Assembly: GCF_904846605.1 (NCBI RefSeq)
Contig: NZ_CAJHBI010000001.1
Span: forward strand, 62,001-126,000
Direction of reading: 5' to 3'
Length of the DNA: 64,000 nt
Source: Psychrobacter sp. 72-O-c
GTDB taxonomy: Bacteria; Pseudomonadota; Gammaproteobacteria; Pseudomonadales; Moraxellaceae
Of this stretch, positions 27,656 through 36,832 are shown piece by piece. The position numbers were made by a program, and so were the translations under genes. The notes under the pieces are model-generated. The model had not been told where the DNA came from. It did not search any database and worked only from the letters and a program-made list of their open reading frames with translations. The number at the start of each line of letters is the position of its first letter. Position 1 is the first letter of the stretch.

Positions 27656-30600
27656 ATGCCTCACACTATGTCATCGTCTCGTATCCCGCGCTATTCTATT
27701 GGCGCACTTACGATGTTGGTCACGTCGATGCTACTTATGCAAGCAAATATCGCTTATGCGGAAAACGGCAACGATGTTATTAATGTCAAAAACACGGCCA
27801 TTGTCAGCTATACCACAACTGCTGGAAGTCAACAGCAGGGTTTCTCCAATAAAATCAACCTTATAGCTCATACCTTACCGCAATACGCACTTACCCTCTC
27901 GCAGCCGTCCGTGCAAACGGTCGGACTGGGCAATACAGCCGAGTGGACCAACCTACTGACCAATAATAGCTATAGTGATGAAACCATCGCCTTAAGCTAT
28001 GACTATCCCGATACCCTATCGAACTTTACCGTTTATCAAGATATCAATAAAAACGGTCTTATTGATAAAGACGATGTCGAACTCAGCAATCCCAATCAAA
28101 TTAAAATCGGTCAAGGTGAAAGCATTCAGCTTATCGTTCAAACCTTAACAGCTAGTGAAGCTCGCGATGGCGATAGTGCTGATATCAAAATCGGTGCGGT
28201 AGTGGTTGAGGATAAATCAGTAACGGCGGCGGTCACCAATAGTCTAGTCACCGTTGCTTCTTATCTTAACTTTACAACTGCTAATTTCGATGCGAGCAAA
28301 AGTAACTCACAAGTGGGCGATAATATTTATATCGAAGCCAGTTACGCCCAATGTAACGTCCAGCCTGATAAAAAAGATCAAGTATGGATAGCCATCACCT
28401 CCCCTATAACTGGTGACAAATACTCCTTAAAAGCGCTAGAGACCGGTAATAATACCGGTAAATATCGCCTATCCGCACCCACTCAAAAAAATGCTAATAG
28501 AATCACCGATGATATTATCCAAACCCTTCAAGGTGACACCTTAGCAGCAACTTTAGAAGGTTGTATTAATCCATCGGTGAGCGCAAATACCAACCAACGG
28601 TTAAGTCCCTCTGTGTTCAGCACTATTGATGAAAAAATCAGTAGTGAGGTTGCAATTGTTAATCAGTCCCCCAGCCTACAAGTCACCAAACAAGGCGATG
28701 TCAAAGCCGCCGAGCTTGGCGACTATATCAACTATAGCATTACCGTCAAAAATGACGGTGCCGCAACCGCGTATGATGTACAGCTAAAAGACGCGCTACC
28801 GCGTGGCTTTGATTATGTCAAAGGTAGCCTGCGCATAGATAAAGACATTGATAACGGCATTGATAACGACAGTATCGATATTGCCAAATCCCAAACCACT
28901 GAGTTTAAGACCGACGGTAAATACCAAGTTTTAAACTTAGGTGTTATAGAAAAAGATGACGTCAAAAAAATCAGCTACCGCGTACTTATCGGCACCTCCG
29001 CGTTAGGCGGTGACGGTATCAACCGTGCGGTCGCTCATGGCCGTGATGAGAATGATAAACCCCTCTCATCAATGGAAGCACAGTGGTCGATTGAGGTCAG
29101 CCGCGGGGTCATGAATACCGACGGCATTATCGTTGGAAAAGTCTACCACGACATTAACCGTGATGGTATTCAACAAAAACATGATGGCGAGCTGGGCGTC
29201 GCTGGCGTGCGTATTTATATGGAAAACGGCAGCTTTGTGGTCACTGACCCTGAAGGTAAATATAACTTTTATGGGGTTAGTGCCAAAACTCATGTTTTAA
29301 AAGTCGACCGCACTACCCTTCCTATAGGCACAGAACTGATTATCCAAAGCAATCGTAACGCAGGCGATGCTGGTAGCCGCTTTGTCGATCTAAAATATGG
29401 TGAGCTCCATCGTACCGATTTTGCCATCGTTGGCGGTATGAGCAGCATGGTCGACAGTACCGAACGCCTAAACGAGCGGCTGCTTGACCGAAGCAAATCT
29501 GTCGGTGCTAAAAATAACAGCTTAGAACAAGCAGTAAAAAGTGAGCTAATCTCAGAGCCGGACTATAATCGCAATAACCAAAACAACATCGATGCCAGCG
29601 GCTGTAAGTCTAACGATCTGTTAGAACGCGGCAGCGAATGTGATTCAGCGATTGTGGCTGAGATGGTCAATCCCAATGCCAATCGGGTGGACATGAGCGT
29701 TATCACTATCACCCCACCGAAGACGGAAGAGCTTGAAGAGTACCTTAAAAAGGTAGTGGATAACGATGTTGCTTTTATTAATTTAAGCAGTGGCCAGCAG
29801 CTGACTTCTTACAAGCAGCTGGTACAAGTGCAAGCGCCACTGGGATCGAACTTCACCCTTTATGCCAATGACAAAGCAGTGTCTGAGGAACAAATCGGTA
29901 AAACTGCCAAGCAGCAAAAACAAAGCGTCACCGCCTTTGACTATTATGCGGTTGATCTTAAACGCGGCCGTAATACCTTACGCGGGGTAGCCACCGATAT
30001 GAATGGTGACGTTATTTCTGAGCAGTCTATCGAAATCAGCACTCCTGATAGCTTGCAAGCCATAGACTACCGCACTCAAGAGCATTTAGTAGAAGCCGAT
30101 GGGGTTAGCGACTATCAAGTGGTCATTAGTTTAAAAGACCGTGACGGTCGTCCCTATATTTCCTCAACGCCTATTACTATCGATACCAATATTGGCCGTA
30201 TCGACCTACTCGATAGCAGTAAAGACCAAGTGGGCACCCAAACTATCGTCAATGGTGGTGAGCTATTGATCTCCGTAATTTCTCCCAGCGTCCCCGGTAA
30301 AGGCGAGCTAGTAATTAATGCAGGCAGCAGCAAACAAATCATTCCGTTGCAGTTCACCGCCAAATTACGTCCGCTTATCGCCGTCGGTATTGTTGAAGGC
30401 GCTATCTCCTTAAAAGACTTTGATGGCAGTAATATTACCGATGCTCAAGGGGCGTTCGAACAAGAGCTGCAAGAATTCGCTGGTAATGACGATTACTCGG
30501 CGACTGGTCGGGCGGCAATGTTCCTTAAAGGTAAAGTACGCGGCGACTATCTATTAACCCTCGCTTATGACAGCGATAAAAAAGGCGAGCGACTATTTCG

Positions 30601-32992
30601 TGATATTGAGCCGGGCGAATACTATCCAGTTTATGGCGATTCCTCCGCCAAGGGCTTTGATGCCCAATCAACCAGCAAGCTCTATGTGCGCGTTGATAAA
30701 GGCCGCTCCTTTGCCATGTATGGTGACCTAAAAACCAGAATTGATAATGATGACGGCATCAAGCTTGGTCAGTACAACCGCACCTTAACTGGTGTTAAAG
30801 CCCAATATGAAAATAACAATACTCTTATAACTGCCTTTGCCGCTGAAACCAGCTCAACACAACGGGTTAATGAAACTCGCGGTTTGGGTATTTCCGGCCC
30901 GTATCCGTTGGCCGAAAACTTCGATGCAGTACTAGAGAATTCTGAAACCGTAGAGGTCATCACCCGTGATGCCAATAACCCAGGCCTCATTGTTAGGCGC
31001 GTGACCTTAACCCGCTTTGCCGATTATGAAATTGATCCGATCAGCCGTAGCTTATATCTCAAAGCACCAATTGCCAGTCAAGATTTAGAGGGTAATCCCA
31101 TTTATTTACGCGTCACCGTTGAAATAGACGAAGGTGGCGAAAAATATTGGGTCGGCGGTGTGGCCGCCAATCAGCAATTGACCCCTAAAATGTCGATTGG
31201 TGGCAGCTATATTAATAGCGATGACCCGCTTAATAAAGAAGAACTTGCCAGCATCAATAGTGTGATTAAAATCAACGGTAAATTAAAACTGGTGGCGGAA
31301 TATGCGAAAAGCAAAGCAGAGTACATCAATGTTCTTTCAGATAAAAAACCAAATTATCAGCCTAGCAATCAAATCAATGGTGAATCATTGAATGATAAAA
31401 ATACTGAGGGTGACGCCTTACGTATTGAACTGGACTATGATGATAAAAAACGCACTCGGGCCAAAGCTTACTACAACGATGCTGATATTGGCTTTGTCAC
31501 TGGTGCCTCACCGTTAACTGCTGGCCGTACCGAATCCGGGGTGGAAGTCACTCATGCATTAGCCAATAAAAAAACCGCCTTAAAGCTTGAAGGCGTGCGC
31601 ACCAAAGACCATAGTACTGACGCCAGCATTGAGGGCGTGCAGGCCAGTATCGAGCAACGTCTAAGTAAAAATATCGTCGGTGAAGTCGGGCTGCGCTATT
31701 ATAAGCAACAAGCCACCGACGCTGCGCGTAATATCCAAGGTGCCACTGATGTAGTTGACGTTACAGACGATACGATATTCAACGACGACATCATCAACCA
31801 ATCGGCACTCAATGGCACTAGTGATTCTGACGAAGACCTTGAAGGTACCACGGTCCGCGCCCGTGTCACTGCCCGGCTACCCAAGCTCAATAAGTCCTTG
31901 GTGTTTGCTGAATACGAGCAAGATATTGACCATAGCTCGCGTAATGCTACTTCTATCGGTGGTGAAACCCCTTTAGGCAAGTTAGGCCGTCTCTACGCAC
32001 GTCACGACTTAATCAATAGCTTGTCCGGCAGCTATGGTCTCGATGATAGCGACGAGCGTCAGCGCACGGTCATTGGTTTTGATGCCACTTATATGAAAGA
32101 CGGTAAAGTCTATAGCGAATATCGCCTGCGTGATGCCATTAGTGCCCGCGAAGCAGAAGCGGCTATCGGTCTCAAGAACAAATGGTATGTTCAAAAAGGC
32201 TTAACGGTAAACACCTTGCTTGAGCGCGTTGAATCGTTAGAGGGCGAAAAAGACAGTACCTCAACCGCTGCCGGCTTTGGGGTGGAATACCTTACCAAAG
32301 AAAACTATAAAGCATCAGGGCGCTTCGAAAAACGCTGGGGCGAGACCAGTGATACGTTACTCGGTAGCGCCGGTATTGCCTATCGTTATACCGATGACAT
32401 TACCTTACTGGCAAAAGATATCTATTCCCGCGTTGATTATGACGACGGTCATCGGACTATCAATCGCTTACAAATTGGCGGCGCTTATCGTGATTACGAT
32501 AGCAACCAGCTCGATATGCTCGCTAAACTCGAATATCGTCTCGATGATAATGCTACCGGTGAGGATCCTTATCAAAAAGATGCGGTTATTTGGTCATGGA
32601 GTGGCAATTATCATCCCACCCGCCCATTAACCTTATCTGGTCATTATGCGGGTAAATATACGCAATACACTGCTGACGAGATTACCAGCGATAATACGGC
32701 GCATGCCGCTTATGCGCGTGGTCTTTATGATATCAGTGAACGTTGGGATGTGGGTCTACAAGCGGGTACTTATTGGAATAAGCAAGCTGATGATTTAGCT
32801 TATATGCTGGGTGCTGAGGTTGGCTATAGCCCAATGACTAATTTATGGTTGTCGCTGGGTTACAACTTTATGGGCTTTAAAGATGAAGATATCGCCTATG
32901 ATGACAGCACTCAAGAAGGCGCTTATTTTAGACTGCGCTTTAAGTTTGATGAAGACTTGTTTAAGCGTCATAATCCTCGTAAAAATAAGTAG
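27656..32992 (+). CDS. Giant DUF11/SdrD-B/Ig-like outer-membrane barrel protein, module 1
   Basis: A 1778-aa exported protein: signal peptide (about residues 1-35, ending ANIAYA), then N-terminal beta domains. A cysteine pair lies in ASYAQCNVQ...LEGCINP. A DUF11 domain spans about 340-400 (LGDYINYSITVKNDGAATAY, DALPRGFDYV). An SdrD-B/prealbumin-like domain begins at about 490 (GKVYHDINRDGIQQKHDGEL, DPEGKYNFYG). An Ig/invasin-like domain lies at about 810-850 (VVISLKDRDGRPYISSTPIT). From about residue 905 comes a ~870-residue beta-rich region of alternating hydrophobic strands with GEYYPVYGDSSAKGFDAQ, ending in the outer-membrane beta-signal GAYFRLRFKF. The ATG is preceded by AGGA. Likely an outer-membrane anchor or port that displays N-terminal domains; this role is inferred. 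Confidence 0.82.
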   Translation: MPHTMSSSRIPRYSIGALTMLVTSMLLMQANIAYAENGNDVINVKNTAIVSYTTTAGSQQQGFSNKINLIAHTLPQYALTLSQPSVQTVGLGNTAEWTNLLTNNSYSDETIALSYDYPDTLSNFTVYQDINKNGLIDKDDVELSNPNQIKIGQGESIQLIVQTLTASEARDGDSADIKIGAVVVEDKSVTAAVTNSLVTVASYLNFTTANFDASKSNSQVGDNIYIEASYAQCNVQPDKKDQVWIAITSPITGDKYSLKALETGNNTGKYRLSAPTQKNANRITDDIIQTLQGDTLAATLEGCINPSVSANTNQRLSPSVFSTIDEKISSEVAIVNQSPSLQVTKQGDVKAAELGDYINYSITVKNDGAATAYDVQLKDALPRGFDYVKGSLRIDKDIDNGIDNDSIDIAKSQTTEFKTDGKYQVLNLGVIEKDDVKKISYRVLIGTSALGGDGINRAVAHGRDENDKPLSSMEAQWSIEVSRGVMNTDGIIVGKVYHDINRDGIQQKHDGELGVAGVRIYMENGSFVVTDPEGKYNFYGVSAKTHVLKVDRTTLPIGTELIIQSNRNAGDAGSRFVDLKYGELHRTDFAIVGGMSSMVDSTERLNERLLDRSKSVGAKNNSLEQAVKSELISEPDYNRNNQNNIDASGCKSNDLLERGSECDSAIVAEMVNPNANRVDMSVITITPPKTEELEEYLKKVVDNDVAFINLSSGQQLTSYKQLVQVQAPLGSNFTLYANDKAVSEEQIGKTAKQQKQSVTAFDYYAVDLKRGRNTLRGVATDMNGDVISEQSIEISTPDSLQAIDYRTQEHLVEADGVSDYQVVISLKDRDGRPYISSTPITIDTNIGRIDLLDSSKDQVGTQTIVNGGELLISVISPSVPGKGELVINAGSSKQIIPLQFTAKLRPLIAVGIVEGAISLKDFDGSNITDAQGAFEQELQEFAGNDDYSATGRAAMFLKGKVRGDYLLTLAYDSDKKGERLFRDIEPGEYYPVYGDSSAKGFDAQSTSKLYVRVDKGRSFAMYGDLKTRIDNDDGIKLGQYNRTLTGVKAQYENNNTLITAFAAETSSTQRVNETRGLGISGPYPLAENFDAVLENSETVEVITRDANNPGLIVRRVTLTRFADYEIDPISRSLYLKAPIASQDLEGNPIYLRVTVEIDEGGEKYWVGGVAANQQLTPKMSIGGSYINSDDPLNKEELASINSVIKINGKLKLVAEYAKSKAEYINVLSDKKPNYQPSNQINGESLNDKNTEGDALRIELDYDDKKRTRAKAYYNDADIGFVTGASPLTAGRTESGVEVTHALANKKTALKLEGVRTKDHSTDASIEGVQASIEQRLSKNIVGEVGLRYYKQQATDAARNIQGATDVVDVTDDTIFNDDIINQSALNGTSDSDEDLEGTTVRARVTARLPKLNKSLVFAEYEQDIDHSSRNATSIGGETPLGKLGRLYARHDLINSLSGSYGLDDSDERQRTVIGFDATYMKDGKVYSEYRLRDAISAREAEAAIGLKNKWYVQKGLTVNTLLERVESLEGEKDSTSTAAGFGVEYLTKENYKASGRFEKRWGETSDTLLGSAGIAYRYTDDITLLAKDIYSRVDYDDGHRTINRLQIGGAYRDYDSNQLDMLAKLEYRLDDNATGEDPYQKDAVIWSWSGNYHPTRPLTLSGHYAGKYTQYTADEITSDNTAHAAYARGLYDISERWDVGLQAGTYWNKQADDLAYMLGAEVGYSPMTNLWLSLGYNFMGFKDEDIAYDDSTQEGAYFRLRFKFDEDLFKRHNPRKNK

Positions 32993-33252
32993 CCGACGTT
33001 ATAGATGATATATTACGTTGCTACAGTCCTTATAAATATGACTAGATTTCTAGTAGAAATATTGCCGTAGTATGTCTGCGTTGTACTCACTCCTACAACT
33101 TTTATCTTCCAGTATACAAAGCCACTTTAGCCTAATATTTAGGTATTTCATCGGTTTGTAGTAGTCAACTATATTTAGACAACTCATAAGAGAGGTTTGT
33201 TGAAATAACAGCACTCTTTTTCTGCTGGAGTTAAATAATCGTTGCAGATATT

Positions 33253-33527
33253 ATGAATGGCAACTTGGGTATTCCTCACGCCGTCGTTGGTGAGACCTAC
33301 AATAAATGGATTAGTTTTGGAGTAGCAAGCGAATCTTACGCTAGTCATAAACATATCTTTTCGGGGACGGTGTCTATGGTGGTGTCCCTACTTTCTCAAG
33401 CAACTCAGTAGCCATTGACAGCAATGGCAAGATTATTACTAATAGCTTCATCTTAGGAGCCACCGGCTCTAATGATCGTAAAGCGATTCGATATAACACC
33501 AAATATGGTTCGACTACTGATAAATAA
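33253..33527 (+). pseudogene. Decayed relic of the DUF11-type protein (upstream copy)
   Basis: Translated segments here match pieces of the intact 542-aa protein just downstream. HIFSGTV corresponds to YVFSGTVF; after a frameshift, SNSVAIDSNGKIIT through AIRYNTKYGSTTDK corresponds to SDSVAIGQNGTVKT through DFYFNTKYGTTANQ at that protein's C-terminus. The first frame stops at 33409-33411 and the second at 33527, so it cannot make the full protein. Its 3' flank repeats the tail found after the intact gene. Confidence 0.7.
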
Positions 33528-33545
33528 AATGACTTAGTGCTTACG

Positions 33546-33650
33546 TACAACCTCAGCTATTTATAGCAAATCCTACCTACCTAACTAACTTTAAATCCAA
33601 ATCTCACCTAAAATCAAACAAAATTCTGTCTTTCAGATAGGACTTTGACC
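33546..33650 (+). repeat. 3'-tail repeat, copy A (decayed)
   Basis: Begins TACAACCTCAGCTATTTATA and ends with a degraded hairpin (TCTGTC...AGATAGGACTTT). The same order, start motif then hairpin, follows the intact 542-aa gene and the relic near 36 kb. Only the copy at 35632 keeps a perfect terminator. Confidence 0.65.
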
Positions 33651-33988
33651 AAAAAGGACATACGGAGGTCTCATTAGTTACTTTTATATTGCTTCTTTTT
33701 GTAACAGGCTTACTAGAACCAATAAGTCTCATGCTTATACTTGAAATTTTCGTCACTCATACCCTTCAAACAGGCATTCGTCTTATTTTTGTATCTTAAT
33801 TGTATTTTAGATATTACAATTACTTGGAGTATTATTGATATTATGCCAATATTTTTAGAGTTATCGTGAATTTGTCTGTTGAGCCATCAGAACTAAAATT
33901 CAAGGTAACTCATTGAGTAGCTTTAGTCTCTTTATTGATGAATTACCATAATTGTTAGGAAAACTCGGTCGTAAACAGGGATAACAAT
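33651..33988. other. Intergenic region before the 542-aa gene
   Basis: About 340 bp, AT-rich, between the upstream relic's tail and the intact gene. It should contain that gene's promoter. I see no gene, RNA or strong repeat in it. Confidence 0.4.
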
Positions 33989-35617
33989 ATGCATAAGGCG
34001 CAACGAATTTCAAAGATAATAAATGCTTGTTCATTTAATGGATCCCTGTCTCAAATACTGAGTTTGATAGGCTTTATAATGTTGTCATTGATAAGCAGCT
34101 CATCATTTGCAAAAGTTGATAATCCAGGCGCGGTTTGTTCTGCTGGTTTTTCTCAAGATAAACTAACAGATGGCGACTATACCAACTTACTTATGAGTAG
34201 TAGCAATAATAACTATTTTGATGTCGCGGGTAATGCTTCGGGAAGTATTCCATTACAAATAAAAATGGATCTTGTCGAATCTAATACCAGCAACACTAGT
34301 AATGACTTTAGCATTATAGGTGCTAGCCAATATAAACTTATAAATATTGGTAGAAACTTCCCTACTCCAACTGCCTATACAGATATTACACTGAGCTTTC
34401 GTAATAAGACGACCCAGCAGCCCCTCTATCTGACCAATGTCGCCATGAGTGCATTTGATGTTGATTATTCAAATTCTGGCAATAATTTATTCGATGATTA
34501 TGTGCGCATCACAGGTACTACTCAATCTGGCTCTGTTATTGATGGCACACTACAAACAATAAGGGGGTCAAACGTTGCCTACTCTGAAGGATTAAACAAC
34601 AGGACAAACATCAACTGTCCTTCAAGAGATTTTGACACACGCTGCCAAGGATCTATACAATTCTCTCAACCTGTCGATACAGTAAAAATTCGTTACACCA
34701 ACAATCCTATATATGTTGGTAGTAACCCGTCTAGTCAAGAAATTCAACTTCGATTAGACAATTATTGTTACGTCCCTCAATATGTTTTCTCAGGTACCGT
34801 ATTTGATGATAATGGTGGTATTACCAGTGCTCGAGCGAACGCTACTAATGCTGATATTACTACCAGTACCAGTCCTTATACAAACAACCCTAACTACTTT
34901 AACGGTATATTTAACCCTTCTGTCCCTAATGCCGAAACCGGTATTGCTGGTAGCACCGTTAAGCTAGCGAACTGTTCTAATATTAATACTGTTTATTCAA
35001 CACAATCAGTAATCAGAAGCGGTGCTCCCATTGGCGAGTATCAAATCAGTATACCTATGACTACATTGAATAATACCAATCTCTGCTTGGTAGAAAGCCG
35101 TACTGGTAACACCTACCCTATTCGTACTACCGATAATAGAAGAACTGTCGGATTCGTAGCCACTACTTATAATTATCCAAATAATAATTTTGGTAGAGTG
35201 ATTGCCGAAAATGTAGCTTTAGTACTAAAAAAATATCAATATATAAATAATTGCCCTTCTACCCTTAATTACACCAGTATTAACGACTCACCCAATCCTG
35301 TCACAGGCTTTAGCACGGCAAGTATTGAAAATATTGATCCAGGAAAATGTATTGCCTACAAGATTACCGCTACCAACCGTGCCTATATCAATATCGATAC
35401 TTTTATTATGAAGGATGTCTTACAGAAAAAAGGAGTAAGTAGCGCTATAGTGACATCGGTACTTGCCAACCCAGTATCTGCATCGGCTGACTACGCTTCT
35501 GACAGCGTGGCTATCGGTCAAAATGGCACAGTGAAAACCAAGCCTCTTACTTTAGCACCAAGAGCGAAACGCGATTTTTATTTCAATACGAAATACGGTA
35601 CGACTGCTAACCAATAG
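33989..35617 (+). CDS. Secreted DUF11-type surface protein between the two modules
   Basis: A 542-aa exported protein with signal peptide ending ...SSSSFA (about residue 41). Middle part: a beta-rich region with several cysteines (CPSRDFDTRC, DNYCYVP), then a segment YVFSGTVFDDNGGITSARAN through TGIAGSTVKLANC that resembles SdrD-B-like carbohydrate/Cna-B folds. The C-terminal domain is DUF11-like, with the cysteine pair at about residues 422 and 454 (DPGKCIAYKITATN), shared with the 670- and 700-aa proteins. The ATG follows a weak AGGG site. No anchor seen. Flanked by two decayed copies of its own 3' end, so this is the surviving member of a local array. Confidence 0.75.
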   Translation: MHKAQRISKIINACSFNGSLSQILSLIGFIMLSLISSSSFAKVDNPGAVCSAGFSQDKLTDGDYTNLLMSSSNNNYFDVAGNASGSIPLQIKMDLVESNTSNTSNDFSIIGASQYKLINIGRNFPTPTAYTDITLSFRNKTTQQPLYLTNVAMSAFDVDYSNSGNNLFDDYVRITGTTQSGSVIDGTLQTIRGSNVAYSEGLNNRTNINCPSRDFDTRCQGSIQFSQPVDTVKIRYTNNPIYVGSNPSSQEIQLRLDNYCYVPQYVFSGTVFDDNGGITSARANATNADITTSTSPYTNNPNYFNGIFNPSVPNAETGIAGSTVKLANCSNINTVYSTQSVIRSGAPIGEYQISIPMTTLNNTNLCLVESRTGNTYPIRTTDNRRTVGFVATTYNYPNNNFGRVIAENVALVLKKYQYINNCPSTLNYTSINDSPNPVTGFSTASIENIDPGKCIAYKITATNRAYINIDTFIMKDVLQKKGVSSAIVTSVLANPVSASADYASDSVAIGQNGTVKTKPLTLAPRAKRDFYFNTKYGTTANQ

Positions 35618-35631
35618 TATTACTCACCGCT

Positions 35632-35760
35632 TACAACCTCAGCTATTTATAATAAAAATTGCTTATATGACTATAATTCAACTAAAGCCCTGTCTATTAG
35701 ACAGGGCTTTTACCATTTAACCCTTCCGAATTGCCATTTGTCGCTTTTATAGTGATTAAT
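35632..35760 (+). repeat. 3'-tail repeat, copy B (intact)
   Basis: Starts TACAACCTCAGCTATTTATA 14 bp after the 542-aa gene, includes the perfect terminator at 35684-35711, and ends with GCCATTTGTCGCTTTTATAG. Copies A and C are diverged versions. Confidence 0.7.
35684..35711 (+). terminator. Intrinsic terminator of the 542-aa gene
   Basis: Perfect 12-bp stem AAAGCCCTGTCT / AGACAGGGCTTT with a 3-nt loop and four Ts at its 3' end. The symmetric A-run allows function in both directions. Confidence 0.85.
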
Positions 35761-35865
35761 CCTATCTTTTCTATGATGATGCTAAAGAGTGGGCAAATGT
35801 ACTTCCTATAGAACTGATGTTTATAATTAAAGTCTGTTAAATTTGTATTTCAATTACTAATCTCT

Positions 35866-36014
35866 TTGGATATTTCCTATAGCCGTGTATCTGATAAGTT
35901 TAACCTAACGAACGCCTCCACTTCGACAGCCCTTTTCAATAAAACTCTCAACAGCAACTCTGTTTTTCGGTACGGAATACAGAATTACTGTTTTCAAACA
36001 GTAGCCGCCACTGC
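35866..36014 (+). pseudogene. Decayed relic of the DUF11-type protein (downstream copy)
   Basis: The nucleotide string around CGGTACGGAATACAG to the junction with TACAACCTCAGC aligns, with substitutions and a small indel, to the last codons of the 542-aa gene (AATACGAAATACGG onward) and its flank. The preceding ~100 bp is still open in one frame but has no start with a ribosome site. It is a truncated, frameshifted remnant; the left boundary is uncertain. Confidence 0.5.
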
Positions 36015-36142
36015 TACAACCTCAGCTATTTTCAGTAAATCCTATCTACGTAACTCTGAATCTGACTTAAGTTCTGTTTGTTAGATAGACCTTTAACCAT
36101 TCAGCCACCCAGAATCGCCACTTGTCGCCTTTGTAATGACTC
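36015..36142 (+). repeat. 3'-tail repeat, copy C (decayed)
   Basis: Begins TACAACCTCAGCTATTTTCA, contains a broken hairpin (TCTGTTTGTTAGATAGACCT), and ends with GCCACTTGTCGCCTTTGTAA, matching the end of copy B. Confidence 0.65.
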
Positions 36143-36288
36143 TTTGTACATTTTTTGTGACAATGCTATCAAGAGATAATTCTCTTTCCCTTCAGCGCTA
36201 CCTACAAACAATAATTTGCAAATCGTGATACTACGTAGCACGAAATTATGGCCGTCCTGATAGTAATGGTTTAAGCAAGGAATACGAT

Positions 36289-36753
36289 ATGAAAGGTTTT
36301 AATTCTTTACGCAATGCTTTAATAGCTACCGTAGCGTCTGTGTTTTTACTAAGTGCAGCCCATGCTGATGACTCCCTAAAAATGGAGCTTACGGCGAATA
36401 AAGTCGTCAAGAATGCCGAGGGTAAAGTCACCTACTTACCAGTCCGTACGGCTCCAGCAGGTACCGTTATTCAGTACAAAGCAACTTATACCAATACTGT
36501 CAAACAAAACATTAATGACTTAGCGGTGACCCTACCTATTCCTGCCAACATGACCTTTACTGGTGACGCTATGCCTACCACTGCACAGGCCAGCATTGAT
36601 GGCAAGAACTACGCCAACATGCCGTTGATGCGTAAAGTCGATGGCAAATTGGTAAAAATCCCCTTTTCCGAATACCGTACTTTACGTTGGGATATCAAGC
36701 TATTACCAGCGAATAAATCTGCAGCCGTAGCACTTAATACAATCGTTGACTGA
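36289..36753 (+). CDS. Secreted single-domain DUF11-type protein, module 2
   Basis: A 154-aa exported protein, same length as the module 1 homologue at 24967. The signal peptide differs (MKGFNSLRNALIATVASVFL, cut after SAAHA). The mature DUF11-like domain is nearly the same: LKMELTANKVVK, VTYLPVRTAPAGTVIQYKA, INDLAVTLPIPANMTFTG, ASIDGKNYANMPLMRKV. The contrast between a divergent leader and a conserved mature domain argues for constraint on the secreted part. AAGGA ribosome site before the ATG; 79 bp to the next gene. Function unknown. Confidence 0.82.
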   Translation: MKGFNSLRNALIATVASVFLLSAAHADDSLKMELTANKVVKNAEGKVTYLPVRTAPAGTVIQYKATYTNTVKQNINDLAVTLPIPANMTFTGDAMPTTAQASIDGKNYANMPLMRKVDGKLVKIPFSEYRTLRWDIKLLPANKSAAVALNTIVD

Positions 36754-36832
36754 CACGATAATTGATTGAGGCACGCCAGTTACAATCCTTGAATCCCAAC
36801 CTGTAAATCTTTTTTAACTTTGGAGTTTTTAT

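Noticed and set aside
33001..36288. Insertion sequence or transposase remnant as cause of the duplication
   Set aside because: I found no transposase fragment or terminal inverted repeats; the relics align with the neighbouring DUF11 gene instead.
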